A DNA stretch of 56,414 bases, from assembly GCA_944328445.1 (NCBI GenBank), contig CALVHO010000014.1, forward strand, positions 1-56,414, in the 5' to 3' direction. How positions within the stretch are numbered: position 1 is the stretch's first letter; each line of letters opens with the position of its first letter. The stretch is from an uncultured Clostridia bacterium. GTDB lineage: Bacteria > Bacillota > Clostridia > Christensenellales > Borkfalkiaceae. Position numbers and translations under genes: made by a program. Of this stretch, positions 39,142-46,105 are shown in pieces. The notes under the pieces are model-generated. The model was not told where the DNA came from, ran no database searches, and saw only the letters and a program-made list of their open reading frames with translations.

Positions 39142-42058
39142 GGTTTTTTGTTTCCTTTTTCGGATACAGGAGCATCAATCTTTCCAGCCCACGCCACACG
39201 TCGCCGGGGCCAAGCCGATCCAAACAAAGCCAATCGTACGGACACTGGGCGCGCTTGTAAAAATAACAAGGCCTGCACGCCGTTTCTTTTTTTACCGACA
39301 TATTTTTAGGCCCGGGCGCAGCCCACTCAAAATCACCCGACGGCCCGTCGATCGTAAGCGTCGGCACTCCTTGCATTCCGGAAATATGCTTGGGGCCGCT
39401 GTTATTCCCGACAAAATAATCGACGTGTTTTACCAGGGCGCAAAATTCCGTCAAAGAATGCTGCCCCGCAACCGAAACGACGCGCGATCTGTCGGATACG
39501 AATGAAAGGATCTTTTCGTTGATGGGGATCTCGCTTTTGCCGCCGAACAGAACGATCGAACCTTTCGTATGCTCCAAAATAAGATTGCACAACAATCCGA
39601 ATTTGCGCTCACCCCATTGACGGAAATCCCCGCCCGAGCCCGCATGGATACCGACCACAACGGGCGCCGAAAAAACGGGTTGCGTTTTCACATACTCACG
39701 AACTTTTTCTTCTGCGGCTTCGGATACGGCAAAAGGCCGATCCAGTTCCGGTTCGTATGCCAGGTTTCGCACCAAAGAAAGCATCTGGTCGTGCATCGTC
39801 CAGTGCGGATTTTTCCCGCTATATTCTTTCAGCGCGGGAACGGCATACCAGCATTGATCCTGTTCGGCTTCCGCGCTGTACGCAAGGCAATAATCGGCGA
39901 TCGCCTCGGCGACCTTTTTGGTATCTTCGTGGCGGCGCATATGGACCGAAAGGTCGTAATGCTCCCGGGCCAATGACTTTATCACGCGCTGCAACTCTGC
40001 AACGTCCTGGCCTGCCACGCCGAATTGTGAGCGCTCCGCAAAAAATGCGTACGTAAAGACCTTGTCGATCTCGGGCTGCTCTTCCCAAAAATTCTTCATC
40101 CACGGAGCACACAACATATCCAACCGCGCCTGCGGAAACAGCTTGCGCAGCTTACGCACGGCAGGCAGATCGATAATGTTGTCACCGATGTGGTCCAGCT
40201 TCACCACAATGATGCTGCGGATCAAAGACGGAACAATGGTCGGGCTGCCCGTAAGCATATTGCGGACGGGATGGCCATCTCTGCACGGCGTGTTCTTATG
40301 TTTATCCAAATAGATATTAAAATAATTCTCGCCCGCGCAGAGTTCGTTCCCTAATTTTTCCCAAATGACGGCATCGGCCGCGGTCTCGCTCTTATCCCCT
40401 CGGCTGACCCGCTCTTTGTGCGTCAATTTTGCCGAAGGGGTGTACAAATTCCGATATCCGGCCCTGCGCATACGCAAACCGAAATCCATTTCGTTCCCGA
40501 CAAGAGGAAGCGCCTCGTCGAAGCCGTTGATTTCTTCAAATTTACTGCGCTGCACCATGATGCAGGCCCCGATCACAAAGGAGCATTCCCTTGTAAAATG
40601 GAGCATGTCATGGTATTTGCGGCTCTTTTCTTCCTCCAAAAGGTAATAACTTCTGCCGCCGCCGCCATGGTCGACCAAAAACACGCCCGCGCTCTGCACC
40701 TTGCCGTCGGGATAGAGCAATAACGGCCCGACCATACCGACGCCCGGCCGCGCAGCTTCCGCAAGCAACCTCTCCAACCAATCCGCGGTTATCACTTCCG
40801 TATCATCGTTCAAAAACAACAAGAAACTGCCTTTCGCTTCTTTTGCCGCGAGATTGTTGAGCCTCGACCAATTAAACGGCTCGTTGACATATAGAATACG
40901 GCATTTGCCGCCCTCCATCTGTTTTTTCAACCGCTTTTGGCCGTACCCCGGATGACGCCTGGAATTGTCTACAACAATGATCTCGTAATTATTATAAGTC
41001 GTTTTTTTGTAGATCGATTCGATGCATGTATCGATATAGTCTTGTGTATAGCAGGTGGGGACAATGATGGAAACGAGCGGCTCCCCCTCTACCTCGTATT
41101 CGATCGACGTATTGAAATATTCATTGACGCCCACCTTCGCCTTGATCCCTCGGCGCACGAGCGCCTCTTCGCGCAATTTATTGCGCGAAGGCGAATAATC
41201 TTCTGCAAAAGTATCGTCCGCAAGATGAAACAACACCCCGGGCAGATGAGACACCTCTCCCTTCTCCGAAACTTTTAACAAAAGGTCGTAAATAAAAAGT
41301 GAAAAATCGAGCGAGAAGTTCGGATCGGCCTCTTGCAACGCTTTTCTGCCGATCGCTACACTGTTTCGGATGTAATCGTTTGCCAAAAACAGATCCGGGG
41401 ACCAGCCCGGTTTATAATACGGCTCACAATACTTCCCGCCCCGCACATTGTCGTGATCGGTGTAAAGAGCGGCACACGCTTTTCCTTCGCGGTTCAATTC
41501 AAAACAAAGCTCAAACAGAGCAGTCCTCTCCGCCCTGTCCCCTTCGGACAAAAACACGACATAATCACCCTCTGTTGCGGCGATCGCTTCCGCCGTGCTG
41601 TCGACTTGCAAAAATTCTTCCCTGATCTTGTCCTCCAAAAAATCCGCGGGCCTCTTCTCCGGCTCCCGATAATAGGCCCTGCATACGATCACCTGTTTTG
41701 CGGGATAAATCTGCTTTTTCAGATCCCACAAAAGTGCATCCAGCGCTTCTCCCCCTTCTGTTGCCATGATCACCACGGAAAACGTGAATTGTTTTCGCAA
41801 AGACGGCACGGCCTCGGCAAGCTTCCCCATCTCTCCCTGCTTAGGCGTCGCCAAACGGCAATATTGGTCATAGCGCATGCTGCTGGTAGCCTTCTTTTGG
41901 CTATCCTCGATCTGCACCATCCTCTCATTCAACGAGCGAAAAATGTGCCCCTTGTTCTTCCTGGAAAATTTTACGCCCCTTTTCAGCAATTGCATCATCC
42001 CTTTGGGGGTATACCATTTGATCCCACAGTTTTTCAAAAAGTTTGCAAACTTTCCCAT
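39134..42058 (-). CDS. Fused glycosyltransferase GT2-GT2-GT9 (heptosyltransferase-type C terminus)
   Basis: 974-residue cytoplasmic enzyme. Residues about 90-310: GT2-like module with a degenerate metal motif (FLSEGD) but the YKPGWSPDLFL acceptor segment. Residues 327-575: GT2 with PLVSIIVPTCY and NDD at 416-418. Residues about 610-965: GT9 module (VVKLDHIGDNIIDLPAVRKL, HAGSGGDFRQW near 803, FVGNNSGPKHISGMQG). GT9 includes the ADP-heptose:LPS heptosyltransferases. Its place between gmhA and hldE makes transfer of heptose the simplest reading (inference). GC content is clearly lower than in the flanks. It shares the GT2-GT2 core with the protein at 6778-10908. Confidence 0.88.
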   Translation of the reverse strand: MGKFANFLKNCGIKWYTPKGMMQLLKRGVKFSRKNKGHIFRSLNERMVQIEDSQKKATSSMRYDQYCRLATPKQGEMGKLAEAVPSLRKQFTFSVVIMATEGGEALDALLWDLKKQIYPAKQVIVCRAYYREPEKRPADFLEDKIREEFLQVDSTAEAIAATEGDYVVFLSEGDRAERTALFELCFELNREGKACAALYTDHDNVRGGKYCEPYYKPGWSPDLFLANDYIRNSVAIGRKALQEADPNFSLDFSLFIYDLLLKVSEKGEVSHLPGVLFHLADDTFAEDYSPSRNKLREEALVRRGIKAKVGVNEYFNTSIEYEVEGEPLVSIIVPTCYTQDYIDTCIESIYKKTTYNNYEIIVVDNSRRHPGYGQKRLKKQMEGGKCRILYVNEPFNWSRLNNLAAKEAKGSFLLFLNDDTEVITADWLERLLAEAARPGVGMVGPLLLYPDGKVQSAGVFLVDHGGGGRSYYLLEEEKSRKYHDMLHFTRECSFVIGACIMVQRSKFEEINGFDEALPLVGNEMDFGLRMRRAGYRNLYTPSAKLTHKERVSRGDKSETAADAVIWEKLGNELCAGENYFNIYLDKHKNTPCRDGHPVRNMLTGSPTIVPSLIRSIIVVKLDHIGDNIIDLPAVRKLRKLFPQARLDMLCAPWMKNFWEEQPEIDKVFTYAFFAERSQFGVAGQDVAELQRVIKSLAREHYDLSVHMRRHEDTKKVAEAIADYCLAYSAEAEQDQCWYAVPALKEYSGKNPHWTMHDQMLSLVRNLAYEPELDRPFAVSEAAEEKVREYVKTQPVFSAPVVVGIHAGSGGDFRQWGERKFGLLCNLILEHTKGSIVLFGGKSEIPINEKILSFVSDRSRVVSVAGQHSLTEFCALVKHVDYFVGNNSGPKHISGMQGVPTLTIDGPSGDFEWAAPGPKNMSVKKETACRPCYFYKRAQCPYDWLCLDRLGPGDVWRGLERLMLLYPKKETKNHG

Positions 42059-42079
42059 AAAAACTCTCCTTTGCAGAAA

Positions 42080-42748
42080 TCAGCGTGCTTTTGCAACGTC
42101 TCCGAAAAAATGCGCTTCCAACATTGCACAGAGGGCATGATATACAGGCAGATGATATTCCTGGATCTTAAACGTTTCTGTTTCCGGCACGCGCACACAG
42201 ATATCGGCAAGCGTGCGGCACTTGCCGCCCGACTCTCCCGTCAATGCCACTGCCGTGATCCCCGCTGCTTTTGCCACCATGACCGCGTTCAAAATATTTT
42301 TGGAATTGCCGCTTGTAGAGATGCCGATAAAGACGTCTCCCGGCCTGCCGTAGCCCGACAACATCTGCGCAAAAACCAACAACGGGTCTACGTCGTTCAA
42401 AAAAGCCGTCGATAACGCGGGCATGGACGTAAGCGGGATCGCGGAAAGGCAGCCTTCCAAATCGGCGGCGATCTTTGCGCCTTCTTCCCCAAAGCGCTCT
42501 TTGAGTTCCCCGCACAATTTTTCATCCGCGGGGCGGCGGACCAGGAACGATTTCATCAATTCTCCGACGATATGCTCGGCGTCGGCCGCGCTGCCGCCGT
42601 TCCCCGCCACAAGCACTTTGCCGCCATTCTCATACGCGCGCACACATGCGTTGAACATGGCAACAAAATCGTCCCTGCACCCTTGAAGAGCGGGATACCG
42701 CGCAAACAGCTCTTCTCTTATTTCTTCTTCGGAAAGTATCTTCTTCAT
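42080..42748 (-). CDS. gmhA: Sedoheptulose 7-phosphate isomerase
   Basis: First step of heptose synthesis: sedoheptulose 7-phosphate to D-glycero-D-manno-heptose 7-phosphate. 222 residues, SIS fold with AGNGGSAADAEHIVGEL, LTSMPALSTAFLND, GISTSGNSKN and a C-terminal EYHLPVYHALCAMLE. ATG 42748 has GAGG 6 nt upstream. It lies 16 nt after the GT2 stub and 21 nt before the fused glycosyltransferase. Confidence 0.95.
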   Translation of the reverse strand: MKKILSEEEIREELFARYPALQGCRDDFVAMFNACVRAYENGGKVLVAGNGGSAADAEHIVGELMKSFLVRRPADEKLCGELKERFGEEGAKIAADLEGCLSAIPLTSMPALSTAFLNDVDPLLVFAQMLSGYGRPGDVFIGISTSGNSKNILNAVMVAKAAGITAVALTGESGGKCRTLADICVRVPETETFKIQEYHLPVYHALCAMLEAHFFGDVAKAR

Positions 42749-42764
42749 TGTTGACCTCAAACGC

Positions 42765-42863
42765 TTATAAATTCCCCGCCCGCAACGAGCGCAGGCAGCG
42801 ATCCAACGTATCCGCCGTGTTGTAGACCGGGACCAAAACCGATATTTTCAGCTTCTGTGCCAT
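42765..42863 (-). pseudogene. N-terminal stub of a GT2 glycosyltransferase gene (32 codons)
   Basis: ATG 42863 with AGGAG 6 nt upstream opens a frame whose residues 6-26 read as a typical GT2 start (KISVLVPVYNTADTLDRCL), then TAA after 32 codons. No downstream continuation is present in any frame before gmhA. It keeps its start signals and the operon promoter, so it is probably the remnant of a gene deleted when gmhA was joined here. It may now act as a translated leader for gmhA. Confidence 0.8.
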
Positions 42864-42894
42864 GCCTTTCTCCTAAGCAGACGTTCTCCCGATA

Positions 42895-42903
42895 ATTTTA
42901 GCA
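42895..42903 (-). promoter_or_regulatory. Extended -10 promoter of the heptose operon
   Basis: On the minus strand, TGC TAAAAT (42903-42895), about 32 nt before the GT2 stub. The -35 region is poor, suggesting dependence on an activator or the extended -10. Confidence 0.55.
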
Positions 42904-42924
42904 CGGCCCCGACAAGAAATTGCG

Positions 42925-42942
42925 CACATGAGTGTTCATGTG
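42925..42942. promoter_or_regulatory. Palindromic operator candidate between the XRE gene and the heptose operon
   Basis: CACATGA-GTGT-TCATGTG is a perfect 7-bp inverted repeat, extended outward by TTGC(G) on the left and GCAA on the right. It lies just upstream of the heptose-operon -10. Confidence 0.6.
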
Positions 42943-43020
42943 GCAACATATGTATTCTGAAAACAAAGTTTTTTACGCTAAACTGATTGTTATAAAAATC
43001 AATTACAGGGGCGTAAAAAC

Positions 43021-43278
43021 ATGAAAGAACAGTTTTTGGATGCAAAGGCCGTCGGACAGGCGATCACGCTTTTCCGCAAAAAGAAGAAGATCTCCCAAGA
43101 GGTGCTCAGCGGGCTGGCCGACATCGGGCGCACGCACCTGAGCGCCATCGAGCGCGGCGAACGCAAGCCGACGCTGGAAACGCTGTACCGCCTCTGCCTG
43201 GCTATGGACGTAAAGATGTCGGCCGTGGCGGCGGAGATCGAACGGCGCATGGAGCACCTCTCCTCCCCCAACGAATGA
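43021..43278 (+). CDS. XRE-family HTH transcriptional regulator
   Basis: 85 residues, essentially a single Cro/C1-type helix-turn-helix (about 10-65: AITLFRKKKKISQEVLSGLA, THLSAIERGERKPTLETL). It is small, with no effector domain. Divergent from the heptose operon with a palindrome in the 157-bp gap, so a local repressor role is likely (inference). A GGGGCG ribosome site lies 10 nt upstream. Confidence 0.88.
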   Translation: MKEQFLDAKAVGQAITLFRKKKKISQEVLSGLADIGRTHLSAIERGERKPTLETLYRLCLAMDVKMSAVAAEIERRMEHLSSPNE

Positions 43279-43324
43279 CCCGCCTTCCCGCCGCGTTTTT
43301 CCTGCGGCCGCAGGCCGAAAAACC

Positions 43325-43375
43325 CGCACCACGCAAAAAGCGGCCCCGAAAAGGGACCGCTTTTTGCGTGGTGCG
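43325..43375. terminator. tRNA-Leu terminator folding over the tRNA 3' end
   Basis: Perfect 19-bp arms (43325-43343 with 43357-43375). The right arm includes the last 7 nt of tRNA-Leu (CCA end, 43369-43375). An A5/T5 run lies inside the stem. Confidence 0.75.
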
Positions 43376-43455
43376 AGTAATCGGATTTGAACCGATACGG
43401 GATCGCTCCCGAGGGATTTTAAGTCCCTTGCGTCTGCCGGTTTCGCCATACTCGC
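43369..43455 (-). tRNA. tRNA-Leu (UAA anticodon)
   Basis: 87-nt class II tRNA with a long variable arm. The acceptor GCGAGTA (43455-43449) pairs with TACTCGC; the anticodon loop CTTAAAA reads UAA; the T-loop is TTCAAAT; CCA is encoded. Confidence 0.95.
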
Positions 43456-43590
43456 AAAAAATATGCTGCCTTGGGCAGGTTTTTGGGCGCCGCGCTTTCC
43501 GCGCGGCCAAAGCGCGTGCAAGCCGCCGCGCAAACGCGCGAACCGGCAGGACCGCGGGACGGGGTGCGGCTGCCTCCCTTGCAAGCCCGT

Positions 43591-44133
43591 TCACCGCTTT
43601 ACGGCGCGGTACACCAGGTGCGGCATGTCCTTGCCGCAGTAGTGTTTTACGAGCCTGCCGCACACCTGCATGCCGTTGCGCTCGGCCACCTTTTGCGAGG
43701 CCGTATTGGTATCGCGGATGATGGAATACACCTCCTCGGCCCCGAGGACGGAAAAGGCATATTCCTTGCAGGCGACGGCAGCCTCGGTGGCGTAGCCGCG
43801 GTGCCAAAAGGCGCGCTCGAACAGGTATCCGACCTCGATGACGCGGCGCTCGCCCCACGGCTGCACGGTCAGGCCGCATTGGCCGATGAACGTGCCGCAC
43901 CCGCGCAGCAGCACGCCCCAGAGGCCGAAGCCGTCTTCACGGTAGCGGCGCAGCTGATTTTGGAGCCATTGCCGCACCTCCTCGTCCGAAAAGGCGTGTT
44001 CGTAGGCGTACATGGCCTCCCCGTCCTGCAAGGTGCGCGCAAGGGCGGGCGCATCCTCGCGGGTCAGCTCGCGCAAGACGAGCCGCGGCGTATACAGCAC
44101 CGCCCCGGGGACGGAAAGCTCCTGTCCGCTCAT
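43591..44133 (-). CDS. GNAT acetyltransferase (RimJ/RimL-like)
   Basis: 180 residues, acetyl-CoA-dependent N-acetyltransferase fold: LYTPRLVLRELTREDA at the N terminus, GYLFERAFWHRGYATEA (motif A region) and VAERNGMQVCGR near the C terminus. Substrate unknown, possibly a protein N terminus. Its ribosome site GGAGG (complement at 44141-44145) lies in the closing arm of the upstream tRNA-Cys terminator, and the T-tract is the spacer to the ATG. Confidence 0.88.
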   Translation of the reverse strand: MSGQELSVPGAVLYTPRLVLRELTREDAPALARTLQDGEAMYAYEHAFSDEEVRQWLQNQLRRYREDGFGLWGVLLRGCGTFIGQCGLTVQPWGERRVIEVGYLFERAFWHRGYATEAAVACKEYAFSVLGAEEVYSIIRDTNTASQKVAERNGMQVCGRLVKHYCGKDMPHLVYRAVKR

Positions 44134-44171
44134 AAAAAAACCTCCGCCCTGCCCGAAGAGGCAAAGCGGAG
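44134..44171 (-). terminator. Terminator of the tRNA Val-Gly-Cys operon
   Basis: On the minus strand, CTCCGC (44171-44166) pairs with GCGGAG (44147-44142) with partial inner pairing, followed by seven T (44140-44134). It runs directly into the GNAT start codon. Confidence 0.75.
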
Positions 44172-44176
44172 ACCTT

Positions 44177-44251
44177 TGGAGGCGCTACCCGGATTTGAAC
44201 CGGGGAGTCAGGGTTTTGCAGACCCTTGCCTTACCACTTGGCTATAGCGCC
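44177..44251 (-). tRNA. tRNA-Cys (GCA anticodon)
   Basis: 75 nt. The acceptor GGCGCTA pairs with TAGCGCC; the anticodon loop CTGCAAA reads GCA; CCA is encoded. Confidence 0.96.
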
Positions 44252-44273
44252 AAAAAATAAGTGCGGAATTTTG

Positions 44274-44348
44274 TGGAGCGGGAAACGAGATTCGAACTCG
44301 CGACATTTACCTTGGCAAGGTAACGCTCTACCCCTGAGCCATTCCCGC
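44274..44348 (-). tRNA. tRNA-Gly (GCC anticodon)
   Basis: 75 nt. The acceptor GCGGGAA pairs with TTCCCGC; the anticodon loop TTGCCAA reads GCC; CCA is encoded. Confidence 0.96.
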
Positions 44349-44382
44349 ATAACATTCCGCACTGTATTTATCGATGAAAACT

Positions 44383-44458
44383 TGGTGGAAGTTATAGGGC
44401 TCGAACCTATGACCCCCTGCTTGTAAGGCAGGTGCTCTCCCAGCTGAGCTAAACTTCC
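44383..44458 (-). tRNA. tRNA-Val (UAC anticodon)
   Basis: 76 nt. The acceptor GGAAGTT pairs with AACTTCC; the anticodon loop CTTACAA reads UAC; CCA is encoded. First of the three-tRNA operon. Confidence 0.96.
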
Positions 44459-44475
44459 GTCCGAACCGCTCATAT

Positions 44476-44504
44476 ACTATACCAAAAAAACGGGCGGAAG
44501 GCAA
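44476..44504 (-). promoter_or_regulatory. Promoter of the tRNA Val-Gly-Cys operon
   Basis: On the minus strand, TTGCCT (44504-44499), 17-bp spacer, TATAGT (44481-44476). Confidence 0.7.
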
Positions 44505-44733
44505 GCAAAATTCCGAACTTTTTTCAAAAAACCGCAAAAAATTTTTTCGGCGTGAACGGGCGCCGCGGACGGGGACGGCGGCGGCCGCCTGCGGGCGCCG
44601 CAAACCCGCGCGGACGGTATACAAATTGCGGCAAGCTCCGCACACGCGACGGCGGGCGGTATGCAAACCGCGGCGGGCGGGGCATACTGTATAAAAAACG
44701 CGCGGCCCGGCCGCGCCCCGCGAGGTTTTGCCC

Positions 44734-45627
44734 GTGCCCTCCCTGTTCACCCACACCCTCATCGCCGAAGACGTTTTGACGCGTCTGCCCGAAAACGTGC
44801 GCGCGGCCGCCAAGGACCTGCCCTCCTTTTTGCTGGGCGCGCAGGGCGGAGACGTGTTCTTTTTCTGCCGCGCGAAAGACGGCGGCGGAAAGCGCCGCAA
44901 CCTCGGGCGGAGCCTGCACCGCGAAGACGTGTACGGCCGCTTTTGCGCGCTGGCCGAAGCCGCGCGGCGGGCGGGCGACCTCTCCTACGCCGCGGGGTAC
45001 GTTTGCCACTACGCGGCCGATACCGTGTTCCACCCCTACGTGTACGCGCTGTGCGCGCAGCTTTCGGCCGAAAACCCCCGCGTGCACTGGCACACCTGCA
45101 TCGAGAGCGACCTCGACACCCTGTTTTCGGCCGCGCACGGGCGGCCCGTACAGGAGCAGGCACTCTCCCCGCGCTACGGGGAGCTGAACTTTGCGGCGCT
45201 GTACCCGCAGGCCGCGCCCCTTTGCGAAGGGCTTTCGGAACGCGCCTTCCGCGCGGCCGTGCGCCGCTTTTACCTGTACGCGCGCGGGATCCGCGACCCG
45301 CGCTTTGTCCGCCGCAAATTTTTTGTGGGCGCGGAGAAGGTGCTGCACGCGCCGCGGCTGCTCTCCACCCTCTACCGTCGCGCCGAACCCGACCCGCGCT
45401 TCCTCAACGCCGAAGGCAACGAATGGCGCGCCCCCGCGCAGCCCGCCTTTTGCTCCCGCGAAGGCGCCGCCGCCCTCTACGAACGGGCGGTGCGCGAAGG
45501 GGCGGACCTGGTGCGCGCCTTTTACCTGCACACGCAGGGCGCGCCCCTGCCCGAAAAAGCCTTCAACAAAAACTTTTTGACGGGCCTCCCCGCACCTCCT
45601 GCAAATGCGGACCCCTTGCGGCCGTGA
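44734..45627 (+). CDS. Zinc-dependent phospholipase C family protein
   Basis: 297 residues of the PF00882-type fold. Histidines and aspartates for the zinc cluster are visible in LFTHTLIAED, GAQGGDVFFF and GYVCHYAADTVFHPY. No signal peptide is seen, so unlike secreted clostridial alpha-toxins it is probably cytoplasmic, as are many such housekeeping homologues; the substrate is unknown. GTG 44734 is chosen because GAGG lies 8 nt upstream; TTG 44728 would be too close. Confidence 0.82.
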   Translation: MPSLFTHTLIAEDVLTRLPENVRAAAKDLPSFLLGAQGGDVFFFCRAKDGGGKRRNLGRSLHREDVYGRFCALAEAARRAGDLSYAAGYVCHYAADTVFHPYVYALCAQLSAENPRVHWHTCIESDLDTLFSAAHGRPVQEQALSPRYGELNFAALYPQAAPLCEGLSERAFRAAVRRFYLYARGIRDPRFVRRKFFVGAEKVLHAPRLLSTLYRRAEPDPRFLNAEGNEWRAPAQPAFCSREGAAALYERAVREGADLVRAFYLHTQGAPLPEKAFNKNFLTGLPAPPANADPLRP

Positions 45628-45738
45628 ACAAGAGAGCGCTCCTTAAAAGCCCGCGGCGCCGTAAAAAAGGCCCTTTGCCCGCGGCGCCGTGAACGCGCGG
45701 TCCGCCCCTTTTTTGCCGCCCGTGCGTGCGCGCGGGGC

Positions 45739-45939
45739 TCATTGCCTGCGCGAGGACAGAAGGGACGCGAGCTGGTTGCCGCGGCCGAGCAGGTTCATGT
45801 CCTTGTCGTACGTCTTGTTGCTGGACGGGTAGTAATAGCCGACGACGCGGTAATCGGCGTCGAGGGCGCGGACGCGCCCCTGCGGCCCCTGCAAAAAGTA
45901 GCCTAAAAGCTGCATGTTGGAATCGTAAAAGCGCTGCAT
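45739..45939 (-). CDS. Small YD-repeat-like protein, unknown function
   Basis: 66 residues from ATG 45939, with a near-perfect AGGAGG 6 nt upstream and a TATACT -10 (45963-45958). Three short units share a pattern: FYDSNMQLLGYF, ALDADYRVVGYY and TYDKDMNLLGRG, suggesting a small beta-hairpin repeat fold. Rich in Tyr and Gly, no membrane segment or signal peptide. Family not recognised. Confidence 0.75.
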   Translation of the reverse strand: MQRFYDSNMQLLGYFLQGPQGRVRALDADYRVVGYYYPSSNKTYDKDMNLLGRGNQLASLLSSRRQ

Positions 45940-46105
45940 GGCCCACCTCCTGCTGCCAGTATACCGCGCACGGACCGCCGAAAACAAGCATGGGTGCCGT
46001 TTTTTTGCCCCGGGAAGGGGCGCGCGGGCAGATTTTTGGCGCGCAAAAGGGGCCGCGCGAAAGCGCGGCCCCGCCATGTTCCCCGCGTATCCCCGCGCGG
46101 GGCGC

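Noticed and set aside
37125..43278. Prophage or integrative element
   Set aside because: No integrase, transposase or attachment-site duplication was found. Low GC and an XRE regulator alone do not make a mobile element.
44734..45627. Secreted phospholipase C toxin
   Set aside because: No signal peptide or C-terminal lipid-binding domain; only the intracellular-type zinc phospholipase C-like fold is supported.
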